The position numbers and the translations under genes are program-made. This document shows, piece after piece, positions 25,582-36,958 of a DNA stretch of 64,000 nt (positions within the stretch are counted from its first letter, which is position 1; each line of letters starts with the position of its first letter). A model generated the notes under the pieces. It had not been told where the DNA came from. It searched no databases and saw only the letters and a program-made list of their open reading frames with translations. Source of the stretch: Coleophoma eucalyptorum (taxonomy: Eukaryota; Ascomycota; Leotiomycetes; Helotiales; Dermateaceae); NCBI GenBank assembly GCA_026120035.1, contig JALRME010000018.1, forward strand, positions 62,001-126,000, written 5' to 3'.

Positions 25582-26980
25582 ATGAGTAAGAAGAGCGTCT
25601 TCACCACTATTACCGAGCTCCCCACGGGGCTCTCAAGGGAGACTGTGATCGACACTCTCCATTCTCATACGGAAATGATTGTAAGTACAGAACCGACTTC
25701 CCATGACCAGTAGCTGCGACTGCAATTGCAAGTGCAAAGTCCTAAGCGTATCCCTGGACATGTGCATCTGATGTGTCGAATTCAGAGCTAGATGCAAAGA
25801 ACAGGGGCGACTCATGGAAAATTGTCTTGTGGATGTCAGCTATACATTCGTCCAATATAGATTTTCAATTCATTTCCCTTCGGCTTCTGGCACAGATATC
25901 ACAAAGAAGCGTGGCTAATGCAATTCATGTAATTAGGATCTCAACCCACTCGTCATAGCTAGGTCCCCTCTCCCCAAGGCGCCTGCCCACGCGACAGCCG
26001 AGGAGTTTCACTGCATTTGGTACTCCATTACCGATAAGATACAATATCTTCCTGGTGGACTAGCCAAAGGAAATGTAACCTATACTGGCTGCTTCCATGA
26101 TCTACCGACAGGCCTACAAACCCACGTCTATGCGCCAATGGGTTTGGACATTCGATCGAAATGGACGCTGGCTGGAACCCTTCCCGGAGAGCCAATCCAG
26201 CCTGTCGAATTAGGACTGGGCGCTCCTATGCAAGGGCTATATTTACGAGAAGATGTGGAGATGAAGTGCAACATGATGCTCACGAGCTTTGTGAAGAAGA
26301 CACTGAAAAAGTCTCACGCGCTGTTAGTCGACCGGATGGTGGTGAAAGCACGTATCATGGCTGGCGAGGAGCATAATTCTCGCCTTTCAGCCATGCAGGA
26401 AAAAAGCATGCGAATTGCAAGCTATGTCGAGAGCCAGTCTTCCATGACGTATGCAGAGAGCAGTGCGGACTCAGAGAGCAACTACGATGGCAGTACAGGC
26501 GGAAACTATCCTGGTCAGAGTTCTGGCTCTCCAGGATTTGCCCAGCATAATGCTAGCCCTCCTGCAACACCTGGCTATTCACACTTACAAGATTCATCTC
26601 TTGCGCCCCAAGGCCGCAATATCCGAGCCTCTACCTCCTCTCTCCCGAATCCTCCAAAAGATGGAAGAAACTTATATGGATCTACAAATGGTGCTCTGGG
26701 GCAAAATGGCCCCAGGATAGTGTCATGGCAGAATCTTACAACCCCCCGACAGAATTCGGGGATAGGTTATGACGGCGGCAATAGCATTGATACAGCGTAC
26801 CGGCAGGCGAACCATTATGCTGAAGCCTCTAGACAGCAAAGCTATCAAACCCCACCCCCACAGGAACACGCTGTGGAATTAGCCAGTGAGCCAATAAATA
26901 CAAATGGGGTTGTGCCTGATTTGACTTTGCCTAGCAGCCGCGCACCCGCAACACATGGCCTACATGAGATGGCTGGATAA
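25582..26980 (+). CDS. DUF7053 domain-containing protein
   Basis: Exons 25582..25680 and 25937..26980, 380 residues. The N-terminal about 190 residues form the conserved domain: VFTTITELPTGLSRETVIDTL, TEMI joined across the intron to DLNPLVIARSPLP, then EEFHCIWYSITDKI, ATAEE and GLQTHVYAPMGLDIRSKWTL, and ending with KCNMMLTSFVKKTLKKSHALLVDRM. From about residue 215 the chain is Ser/Gly/Gln/Pro-rich and probably disordered. I recall this family as fungal DUF7053; its biochemical role is unknown. The layout suggests a cytosolic, SRPBCC-like alpha/beta lipid-binding fold, but that is speculation. The 256-bp intron is the longest well-supported intron in the window. Confidence 0.82.
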
Positions 26981-28324
26981 TTTGCAGCTTTGACGACTAT
27001 TGTGAGATTTGGATGTCATTATGTTGGCGTTGAAGATGGGGGGGGGTTGGATATTAAAACGGCGTTCCTGGAGCAGCTTGATTTTTTTATGGACGAGTCG
27101 ATAAGAGCGATACCGGAGAACTTCTCCACTGATGAGGGCACGCCCATAGTAATAGAGCTTTTATGGCTGGCTCAAGAAAGGATATTTATCTCGTAGAAAC
27201 TATAATGAGTTTTACTGCGGTATATTGGTGATTAAATAAGAGAAAGGGAGCGACAGGGAAAGACAAGACAAGGGAAGTAAATCTACTGGACCTCGTATCA
27301 CCAGTATAGACGTTATCAAGATAGAAGGACACGGATTCGAGCGATATGCATGTACGAGGTTACTGTATTCGTCCAACCCGAGAGGACTGCATTGAGGTCA
27401 GCATATTCTAAGCCATCACCATGAAGCTTTCATTGCGATGGATTGGTCCCAGGCATGCCAGGTCGAGCTTGCATCTGTGCCTGACACACCAGATGGGTCC
27501 AATTCCCTGGAGGTCGATCATGTGGGAAAGCCGACGGCAGGCTAGTGTCATCGGAGCTCCGGACCCCTCAATTCACTGACTATTAGCAAAGTTGGACTGG
27601 GCATTGGTGCGTCTTTGCAGCATAAATGGGGGGCAAATGATACAGAGACAGACTTCTTGCGACTTCGCGGGTGTCCATGAACTTGCTTGGCTAGCCTGGG
27701 CCTTGGGGTTTGGCCTGGAGGCTTGGTCTTGGGGTGAAGGCGAAGCCAAACCTCAACTCCTCAACCTTTAGCTCGCCGGTTGAGTTTTGCTAATGCTCGT
27801 AACCTCCTCGCCCTTGCGACCGTACGTCTTTTCCCGCCCTTTCTCACTTTTTCTCTTTCCCCACTGCTCTGTTCTGTCCCCCACGTGCGAATAGAGCCCG
27901 ACGGTTGACTATACAGAATGTGGACGCGAGCACTAAGTAGAATGCCGTGAGTAGGAAGGCCCACGGGGGACCGTTAATGTGAGTAATGGTCAACTTCTGG
28001 AGCGCGTAGTGGTGCAGCATTGCGCAGGAAGAAGCTTTCAATCTCCACCCTAAATGGCAAAGACTCGCAGGAGCGAGTGGGAGCAGCGTCATTCTATCAG
28101 TCGGCCAATCACGTCGCACTCAAAGTTCCTTACCAAAATGCGACCCTCCGGTTTCGGCGTAAGAGTCCACCACGTACATAGATACAAATAATACTCAAAT
28201 CCCAAACTGTGATTCCCTTTCGTACCCCTTTCTCTTGCCTATTCCTGGTCTTCTCTTTGTTTTCTCTCCGTTCGTCCAAATATTCTATTGTAACATTATC
28301 CCATAGAGAAGCACCCGTCTTAAG
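26981..28324. other. leu1 promoter region and DUF7053 3' flank
   Basis: About 1.3 kb. The 3' UTR of the DUF7053 gene is followed by the leu1 promoter. The 28,200-28,320 stretch is pyrimidine-rich (TCTTGCCTATTCC, TTTTCTCTCC) as in fungal transcription start regions. It contains a Leu3-type core at 28,148-28,157, listed separately. No gene seen. Confidence 0.6.
28148..28157. promoter_or_regulatory. Candidate Leu3-type site CCG-N4-CGG upstream of leu1
   Basis: CCGGTTTCGG lies 167 bp upstream of the leu1 start codon. It contains the everted CCG-N4-CGG core bound by the Zn2Cys6 regulator Leu3, which uses alpha-isopropylmalate, the product of the preceding pathway step, as coactivator. The full CCGGNNCCGG consensus is matched except at one flanking base. 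The six-base core occurs by chance roughly once per 4 kb, so position is the main support. Confidence 0.4.
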
Positions 28325-30833
28325 ATGCCTTCAGCCGAGGGAGCACCAAGAACTCTCTACGACAAGGTCTTTCAGGCCCACGTCGTGGATGAGAAGCTTG
28401 ATGGCACAGTTTTGCTTTACATCGGTATGTCCCCCTCTGGAGAAACTGTCGCGAGCAAAACTGATATTTTGAAATAGATAGACATTTAGTACACGAAGTT
28501 ACCAGTCCTGTTTGTCCACCCACGACCACTACATCATACTTGGCGGGGTTGCTTACTGACTCGCTCTAAACAGCAAGCTTTTGAGGGGTTGAAGAACGCT
28601 GGCCGAAAAGTTCGCAGACCCGATTGCACTCTCGCAACCACTGATCACGTATGTCCCTCTCATTGTGTAAACGTATCCAGTGCTGATCCTCTTGTTGCAG
28701 AATGTTCCAACCACTTCCCGAAAAACCCTCAAGAATATCGAGACCTTCGTCGAGGAGGAAGATTCAAGACTTCAATGCATGACCCTCGAGGATAACGTTA
28801 AGGACTTCGGCATCCAATACTTCGGCCTTGGTGACAAGCGTCAAGGTATTGTTCACATTATCGGTCCTGAGCAAGGTTTCACCCTTCCTGGCACAACTGT
28901 CGTCTGTGGTGACAGTCATACTTCAACACACGGTGCCTTTGGAGCTTTGGCCTTTGGCATTGGAACCAGTGAGGTCGAACACGTCCTTGCCACACAAACC
29001 ATTATCACCAAGCGCAGCAAGAACATGCGAATTCAAGTCGATGGTGAGCTTGCGCCTGGTGTGAGCTCAAAAGATGTCGTCCTTTACGCCATTGGCCAAA
29101 TTGGTACTGCTGGTGGAACTGGCGCTGTCATTGAGTTCTGTGGATCTGCTATCCGGGGCTTGAGCATGGAGGCTAGAATGTCCATCTGTAACATGTCTAT
29201 TGAGGGCGGTGCCCGTGCCGGCATGGTTGCTCCTGATGAGATCACCTTCGCCTATCTCAAGGACAGACCCCTTGCACCAAAATTTGGGTCAGCTGAGTGG
29301 GAGAAGGCTGTCAAGTACTGGACTAGTCTTCAATCAGATGAGGGTGCAAAATACGACATCGATGTCTTCATAGACGCAAAAGATATTGCCCCAACGATCA
29401 CATGGGGAACCAGCCCAGAAGATGTTATCTCAATCACAGGGTGTGTTCCAGACCCAGAGACCTTCGCAACCGAGGAGAAGAAAGCCGCTGGACGTAGAAT
29501 GCTCGAATATATGGGTCTCACCGCCGGAACGCCGATGGAGGATATCGTTCTTGACAAGGTCTTCATTGGCTCTTGCACAAATGCACGAATCGAAGATCTC
29601 CGAGCTGCCGCTAAGGTTGTTAAGGGACGAAAGGTTGCCTCAAATATCAAGCGCGCTATGATCGTTCCTGGCTCTGGTCTTGTCAAAGATCGTGCCGAAG
29701 CTGAAGGTCTTGACAAGATCTTTACCGATGCCGGATTCGAGTTTAGAGAAGCTGGCTGCAGTATGTGTCTTGGAATGAACCCTGACATCTTGTCACCGAA
29801 AGAGCGATGCGCTAGTACTAGCAACCGAAATTTCGAAGGTCGACAAGGTGCCGGTGGACGTACACATTTGATGTCCCCTGCAATGGCTGCCGCTTGTGCC
29901 ATTGTTGGTAAGCTTGCAGATGTACGAAAACTCGTTAACGACAACAATGCCCCTCGAAGAGGGTCACCTGAACCCGTTGAAATCATACCAAGCAAGGCTT
30001 ACGTTGACGCACGAGTTGAGACTGATGACGATGAGAAGGAGGCCATTGGTGACCAGCCAGAGGATAGCGGCCCAAATACGAATACCCTTGCAGCTGCTAC
30101 CTCTTCATCTGCTGGACTTCCAAAGTTTGAGATCCTTAAGGGAATTGCAGCACCCATGGACCGATCAAATGTCGACACCGATGCTATTATCCCCAAACAA
30201 TTCCTCAAGACCATTAAGCGAACTGGTCTAGGATCTGCTCTCTTCAATGCCTGGAGATATAAGGAGGATGGTTCAGAAGACCCTGAATTCGTACTCAACA
30301 CCAAGCCATATCGTGATGCCAAGATCTTGGTAGTCACTGGCCCCAACTTTGGTTGCGGAAGTTCTCGAGAACACGCTCCTTGGGCTCTCCTCGACTTCGG
30401 TATCAAGTGTGTTATTGCCCCATCATACGCTGATATCTTCTTCAACAACACCTTCAAGAACGGCATGTTGCCAATCGTTGTTTCATCAAAACCCGACCTT
30501 GATGCTATCGCAGCTCGTGCCCGTGCTGGTGAAGAGATTGAGATTGATCTTCCAAACCAGCTTATCAAGGACGCATCTGGCAACGTGATTTGCAAATTTG
30601 ACGTCGAGGAGTTCAGAAAGCACTGCTTGGTCAACGGTCTTGATGATATCGGATTGACCATGCAGATGGAGGACAAGATCTTGGCATTTGAGCAGAAGAT
30701 GACAAAGGAGACTCCTTGGTTGGACGGTAGTGGATACTTGAAGAGAGGAAAAGACGGCCGTCTTGCTGCGAGGGCAAAGCCAGTGCCTATCACTAATAGA
30801 GGAGAGACAATCAAGGAGCCACTCGAGTGGTAA
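28325..30833 (+). CDS. leu1: 3-isopropylmalate dehydratase (isopropylmalate isomerase), leucine biosynthesis
   Basis: Exons 28325..28424, 28478..28509, 28574..28648, 28701..30833, 779 residues, the usual length for the fungal single-chain enzyme. It isomerises 2-isopropylmalate to 3-isopropylmalate in leucine synthesis. The aconitase-type large domain has the three 4Fe-4S ligands: Cys361 in GSCTNARI, and Cys422 and Cys425 in [11 protein letters not shown]. The [15 protein letters not shown] motif lies upstream. A linker rich in Asp, Glu and Pro (about residues 480-530) joins the LeuD-like swivel domain ([32 protein letters not shown]). This is a fusion of what are LeuC and LeuD in bacteria. 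The second exon is only 32 bp and its downstream intron uses a GTTTGT donor. A Leu3-like site upstream suggests regulation by leucine availability. Confidence 0.98.
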
Positions 30834-31188
30834 ATGTTTTCATAGTTTTGGAAAAGCCGGGCGTGGCTAATTCTGTTTTTAAAAGTCCTGGCGGACGTTT
30901 TGAGGTTACTCCTTATTGGTATGGAAATGATGTGTTTATGACTGGATGGAGCCTGGACAGATTCTACAAAGAATATACATTGAAGAGGAGCTATATCTGC
31001 CCTCGGTGCCCAAACATCTACAAGTTTTCAGTGATTTTGCATGAATAATCACGCCTTTAACCACACACCACACACCACCAGATCAACTAGCCAAGCATAA
31101 AACATGATTACCCACCAGTATACCCTTCGCATTAAATCCAATACAGACTGACCTTTCAAACACCCTAATGCCATGTCAAAGCTGACGG
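30834..31188. other. Convergent 3' spacer (leu1 / DUF7730-like gene)
   Basis: About 355 bp between convergent stop codons, expected to carry both 3' UTRs. A short CCACACACCACACACCACC direct repetition near 31,060 is visible. No gene. Confidence 0.5.
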
Positions 31189-32489
31189 CTATCGGAAGAA
31201 TTGACATTTCCTCGGTCCAATTTTTGGGTATGTAATGATGTCCTGAACAAGATTGACGAATCGCTCAGTCTCTACGGTGCTGGCAAACTTTACCCCATCC
31301 TCTCCTTCTTGGTAGAACTGAATAGAGAGGCCTTCATACTGCCTAAACTGCTGAAGAGGTACCAACCAGTCCCCGAGCCCTGCCTCAAACAAATCATCAC
31401 CCACCTCCAGGTTCTCAACAGTATCCCAGAACTCTATGGCGCCCTCTGATTGTTCTATCGCCCAGTAGGTTTAGTCTCGGCTCCAGAAGAAGGGAGTGCT
31501 GGCTATGCATGTAGGAGCTGTGAAAGAAACTTACCTCCTGGTGGTATGGCCATCGCTAGGTCAATCCGCGGCTCTGGCTTGTATATAAGATCGGAGATGC
31601 CAATGTCCCAGCTGGAGTTGCCAAGGCCGACCTGCCATCGCTTGTACATCCGGTACTTGTTGTGCCTGTAGTAACAGTCGGAATAGTAGAAGTAGACGTT
31701 CTTCTTGGTGCCGCTCATGGCGTATTCGTTCTCAGGTCCCATGTACAACTTCCACGGGGGTTAGAATTGAGAGAAAAAAAAACCTCAGACGGCCCTGAAG
31801 GCAGATCGGAGTCTTCTTACCGTGGAGCGATCCCAGGGAACGCTGAAGTAGTTGCAAATTGCCGTCCACGCTTCTTTTTCATGATTCGAGCAGTCCCATT
31901 CTCCGATGTGGAAAGGCACGTTCAACCGCAGATGCGTAATCGCAGCTCGATCCGGTTCCGCCAGCCCAAAGAGGAACTGTTCGGCGGTAAGTAGATCTGC
32001 AAACTGGAATGCGTTGTGGGAATAGAAGAGCTTCGCCGGGGGTAATTCCACTTTAATGGCTTTGCAGATCAATTGGTAGTTAGGAAACGTGCTGCGACCT
32101 TCCGTGACGCACTCTTTGTGGTCTGCCATCCCTGGAGAGCATGCGGAGCTCTGCAGCCCTTGCGGTGCTGAGCACATGTAGATATTGTATGCCGGGAGCT
32201 TCTTTTGTCGCTTTGGAGCCGGTCGGCTGCTATGCCGGGGTGGTTCTTTTCTCGTAGCAACGTGTAGCACATTCCCTGTAATCAAATTCCTCCAGATCTT
32301 GTCTCTGACTTCGCGGGGGAGTGTCATCAGTTTTGACTGGCTCTGCTGCTCGAGAGCTAGCTTGTGCTTTGCTGCATCGTAGCTGTTGACCGCGGCCATC
32401 CTTTCGGAGTCTGTTGGTGTATTGTTCCAGGAGGGTATTAGAGAGGATAGATTTGCCCATATATCAGCCATAAGCCCCTTGGATCCCAT
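31189..32489 (-). CDS. DUF7730-like / F-box-like hypothetical protein
   Basis: Exons complement(31821..32489, 31535..31748, 31189..31454), 382 residues. After about 50 polar residues it has LMTLPREVRDKIWRNLITGNVLHV, an F-box-like helical entry (LPxEVRxxIWxxLL) typical of the fungal DUF7730 group. Next come NYQLICKAIKVE and FYSHNAFQF, then FLFGLAEPDRAAITHLRLNV, which resembles the leucine-rich-like stretches of these proteins. The family is greatly expanded in Pezizomycotina and its function is unknown. A substrate-adaptor role is only an analogy with F-box proteins. A second in-frame ATG at codon 7 could be the real start. The gene is convergent with leu1. Confidence 0.75.
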
Positions 32490-33919
32490 GAAGTTTGGTG
32501 GTTTTGGGGCGGCCAGATGAGGAGAGCTATATTATGACTTAATGCTGTGCTACAGACTAGAACACGACATTGACTAGGCGATAGACCTATCCGAAACTAA
32601 AAGCTGAAAGAATCAGGTGTAACCAGAATGATTCAATGTGAGAGCCTCGCGTTATAAAGTGGTTTTCAAATAAGCATAAGACCTACTACCCTGAGCTCTT
32701 CGTGGTTGTCATGGATTAAGACATAAACATGGGACTGAGGCTTCGCGCGACATCATGTGATGACGAGTCATGTGGTTTTGACTAGATTATCGTGATTGTG
32801 GGTCTTCCCTGCTTTCCTAGAAGGCAGCAATAGGCAGTAATAGGCAGCACCTAGACTTTGCGCCAAGGAAGCTGGGGCGATAGATTAACTATCGCATTAC
32901 AATGCGAGGCTTATCCACATATCATCCTCAACTATACTTCAGAAACCTGGAGTGTATTTATTTATTCATGGTCTATAAATAGACTACTGACTTCTCATCC
33001 CCAGATAGGACGTGATTCCTGATCAGCCTTAGAATACTCATCACCTTTTCGAGAGTCGTGCCATTCTACAAGAGAATGGCCTGGTATGTACGTCATGGAA
33101 GATCAGCGTAGTTGACCTTCCTTATCTCCCTATACTACTTTAAGCGACGGACTAAGTAGATGTCCACGCCAAAAGGCTGAATATTGTCAGCAAAAAAAGT
33201 AGCAGAGATTCCTATGCAATATGTTCGTTCAATCCCCTGTATTTGTGACCTTCAGATATACGTGCGCTTGCCAGTTTTATCACATAAAGATAGTAGCAAA
33301 ATCTTCCAATCTTGAGTAGTAGGTAGTAAAGCATACTCGAGCAAGTATGCTTTTACCCATGGCATACCTTCTTCATAGTGATAGATCATTTGCCCTATAA
33401 AGGGAACGAGGTCTCGATATCACAGTAAGGGAGGATGGCACCAATGAAGAAATATTCAATAGTGACGACTAGTTTATTAGTGATGATGATATTGCTTGTC
33501 TCCTGGTCTCGCTTGACCTTCGACAAACACACTCGCGTTCCACTTGCTAGAAGTAGACACCTGATATGATGTCAGACAGCGGCGCTCCTTTCCTAGAGCT
33601 CTGATAGACAAAAGGTTGGGCCTTCCTGGAATTTACCCAGAGAGCTGCAACAATTCTCGATATTCACGTGCTCCTCTTCATGGTTCCATATAATAAGGTA
33701 AGCGTAGCCGTGGCAAGGTACAGTAGCATCCGGCTCGCTTGGACCCAGCCGTGGCTAATGCGACGTTATCCCCGTGGCGTGGCCGTGCGTGGACCCAAGC
33801 GCAAAAAGAGCTTCTAAACATACAGTGAACAAAGCGAAGCCAAAATCAAAATGCTCTAACTTGTCTTCCCAGAGATTTCGGGAGTAAAAGTAGAGTGGTA
33901 TATAAAAAACAAAAAGTCT
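32490..33919. other. Intergenic region upstream of the DUF7730-like gene
   Basis: About 1.4 kb, patchily AT-rich. It should contain the promoter of the minus-strand gene ending at 32,489. A short direct repetition of AGGCAGCAATAGGCAGTAATAGGCAG type lies around 32,820-32,850. No coding potential recognised. Confidence 0.5.
33904..33915 (-). terminator. Poly-T RNA polymerase III terminator of tRNA-Pro
   Basis: Immediately downstream of the tRNA on the minus strand there is a run of five T, then G, then six T, a standard pol III termination signal. Confidence 0.75.
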
Positions 33920-34020
33920 GGGCCAATCCGGGATTTGAACCCGGGACCTGCCACATTTCTTCATTTAGAAAATGAGGGATCTCTCCCGAAGCGGCAATCA
34001 TACGACTAGACCAATTGGCC
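33920..34020 (-). tRNA. tRNA-Pro (anticodon CGG) with a 29-nt intron
   Basis: Read on the minus strand, the 7-bp acceptor stem GGCCAAT pairs with ATTGGCC, leaving C as discriminator base. The D-arm holds an A-box (TGGTCTAGTCG). The anticodon stem GCCGC/GTGGC closes a loop TTCGGG..T with anticodon CGG at 33,986-33,988. The 29-nt intron (33,956-33,984) starts one base after the anticodon, the canonical position. The T-arm CCGGG-TTCAAAT-CCCGG contains the B-box GGTTCAAATCC. The mature length without intron is 72 nt before CCA addition. Confidence 0.95.
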
Positions 34021-34779
34021 TCTGCTGATGCTGCAGAGCATGCAAACTTATCCTGAGGGGGCCTTATGTTAATCTATAAAACTCAACCAATATTAAGGTT
34101 CGTGTTGGCGAGTTTGCCTAAGAATTCCTGCCAATTGGCGATGCGTATTTCAATTTCTAGAATATTAGGGCCTAAAATTGAGTACCCGGCGGTTGCAAAC
34201 CCTACTGTCAAGCTTGCTATGACTCGAGAGCAAATGTGTGGAACATGGTCGAATATGTATTCTTCCCAAGGGGTTGAAGGATACTTCAAGCGCTCCCTGA
34301 CCACTACGCGCATTTATCAGCATTACATACAATTTCTTGAGATCTCTCCGCCCCAGGAAAAACCTCTATCCAGCATCAGTTTCAAATGATTCAACTGTTT
34401 GTCACGAGTGTAATTCAATGGTGGTTTTCAATTTCGCCTCTAGCTTTGGCAAATGCGAGTAAGGGTCCCTACTAGGACCAAGCCGACATAATGGATGCAG
34501 AGAGATTCCAGGTGAATATCAACGAACACTGATGACCATCCAGGCTGGAACCACTGGAATATCTATTGCTTGTGGTCTGGCTATTCCGTGATGCACACAT
34601 GTGGGGTTTAAAAGCAAGAAATGTAAGAGTTGCTTATTTATTTTGGATACTACGGATTCATTCTTAGAATAGAGAGAAGGAAAAAGAGCTAATTCCAGCA
34701 GCTATATTATACATCTTCTTAAAATCAACATTGAATCAGGTACGCCACCAATGAAAATGGAAATGGAGGCCATTGGGTT
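34021..34779. other. Intergenic region between tRNA-Pro and acyl-CoA synthetase 3' end
   Basis: About 760 bp, holding the 5' flank of the tRNA and the 3' UTR of the synthetase gene. An open frame at 34,066-34,389 (plus) is shadowed by one on the opposite strand and has no motif. Confidence 0.5.
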
Positions 34780-36958
34780 CTAGTTCTTATACGCATTCTC
34801 AACGTCCTTCTTGTACTTGGTCAAGATTGCTTTTCGGTTCAGCTTCTGTGCTGAGGTTGTTAATCCCTATTATGTTGTTAGTGTAGTCCTTAAAGCCGCA
34901 AAGAGATAACTTACATTCGCAGGTGTCCATTCCTCATCAGCTAGCACAACGCCTTCAATGATCTCAATACCGGAGAGTCCTCCAGATCTTCCTTGATTTT
35001 GCAGTTCCTTCAAAACAGCATCTTGAACCTTCTTGTTGTGAACCAGATCCTCGATACCATTTCCTTGGACACCGATAGACTCGGCGAGCTTCTTCAATGC
35101 AGGTTCGGCTGGAACAATGAGAGCAATTGGCTTAGTCTTCTGCTCATCTGCGTAGACGCAGATGTTGGCAACCACAGTAGCTGAGCGATAGATTGACTCA
35201 AGCTTCTCGAGTGCAATGTACTCGCCATTCAGAGTCTTGACCAAATTCTTCTTTCGATCGATGATCTTCAAATGACCATTCTTGTCCCATTCTCCAATGT
35301 CACCAGTCTTGAACCAGCCATCCTTAGTAAGAGCCTCTGCTGTCTCCTTCTCATTTTGCCAGTAGCCTTCCATCACGCTCACACCTCTGATCCAAATTTC
35401 TCCCTGTGGGTTAGGCTTGTTCTTGGCGAAGTACCCGGCGTCTGGGAAGTCAACCAGCTTGATCTCAATCGATCCAGGAATGTTACCAAGAGCATCATCA
35501 GTCCACTCCATAGGATCCATCAGAGCACCCATAGCTGTTGTCTCAGTCAAACCGTAACCGCTGATCATGGGGGTAATGGCCATGGAGATAAATCGTTGGG
35601 TATCTTTGGCGATTGGGCCACCTCCGTTCAAGCAGATTCTCAAACGTCCTCCAGTAGCCTCCTTGACCTTTTTGAAAACAACAGCGTCTAGGACTCCAGC
35701 TCCAGGCAGGCCATAGTGCAAGAGATTTGCCTTGGCCCACATTGCTCCCCAGAAGAGATTCTTCACAATTGGGCTACCAGAGTTGACTTTTGCAATAATT
35801 CCCTTCTTCACAGATTCCCAGACAGCTGGCACACCGACAAGCACGGTTGGCCTGAATTCTCGGATATCACCCTTGCAATTTCTTACGGATGCATCGGAAA
35901 GCGTCTTTGGGTTTCCGTATCCCATAGTTCCACCCCAGTATAGGCATGCATTTTCGAATACAAATTCGAGGATATGGGCTAGAGGCAAATACGTAAGGAG
36001 ACCGTCACCAGGGCCAAGGTATTTCTCTACAATGACACTGACACCAGCAACTTCAAACTATTAGCGCATATCCAGAAACAATTATGAGTGACTTACTGGC
36101 TGCTACAACAGCTTCGTGCTTGAGCGGCACACCCTTTGGTGGACCAGTTGAACCTGAGGTGTACATGATGCAGCAAAGATCCTTAGGTGAAGGTGGTACA
36201 GGCTCGACCATGTTGGTCTCTCCCAGTTTCCGAAGCTCCTCAAAGCTCATAATCTCAAGGTACGGATGTGCCTTCTTGAGGGAATCAATGTTCTCTTGTT
36301 TGACCTCATTTTGACTATTCCAAATGACGTACTTGATATCCTTCGCCTCCTTGAGTGGGTTGATGAGAGTGGGAAGGAGGTGAGGATCGAGGAAGATTGC
36401 CTTGGCGCCGGTTGCTACAAGAGAGTGCTTGAGACCCTCCTCACCAAGTGTATCATAGGCAGTAACCATAGGCATAGATTGGGTCACAGCACCGTGTGAG
36501 ATGGCTAGCCAGTGGGCGCTGGTAGCAGCGAAGATGTGTACCCGGTCCTCCTTTTTCATACCGATCTTTCGGAAACCAGCTCCAAGTTGCATAACCAACT
36601 TCTCATAGTCCTGGAAGCTCAGATAGCTGTAGCCGCTGAGCTCGAAGTATGTCCACTTCTTGTCAACCTCCTCTTCCTTTCCATCCACAATCTTCTTGAC
36701 CTTCTTTGTCTCTTGATGCGTTTTGATTAGCTTTCGCGTGCCCAAAGCCTTTGCGTTGCCATATTTTTCGGAGCTTCGTTTGATGATATCGTAGATGGTT
36801 GTGACATCTGGAGAGGGAGTATTCTGCAGCTCATTGACCGTGTCAGGATTTCGACGTGGGATGGTCTCGCCTTCTACTGGCTCATAACCCGGTGCTTCAA
36901 GACTGAAAGGTGGTTTGTGGTACATGCGCGGTTGCACAACAATATTCTTGAGAGACAT
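34780..36958 (-). CDS. Long-chain fatty acid:CoA ligase (Faa1/Faa4-type)
   Basis: Exons complement(36097..36958, 34915..36050, 34780..34866), 694 residues. It activates long-chain fatty acids to acyl-CoA using ATP. The AMP-binding P-loop YTSGSTGPPKG is near residue 262. The substrate-channel region TYLPLAHILEF, the GYGLTETTAMGA adenylation motif and the fatty-acyl-CoA signature DGWFKTGDIGEWDKNGHLKIIDRKK-type block (with KTLNGEYIALEKLE after it) are all present. The last exon supplies the conserved LTTSAQKLNRKAI ending. The acceptor of intron 1 ends at 36,051, since the nearer AG would put TGA in frame. The N-terminal insertion around residues 75-100 (Lys/Glu-rich) is common in fungal Faa proteins. 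It probably acts at ER, lipid droplets or plasma membrane. Confidence 0.96.

Noticed and set aside
29999..30814. 271-codon minus-strand open frame opposite leu1
   Set aside because: Antisense shadow of a strongly conserved enzyme.
30827..31048. 73-codon plus-strand frame just after leu1
   Set aside because: Starts at the leu1 stop region and has no motif; most likely 3' UTR.
34066..34389. 107-codon open frame near the tRNA gene
   Set aside because: Opposite-strand frame of similar length, no motif; within AT-rich spacer.
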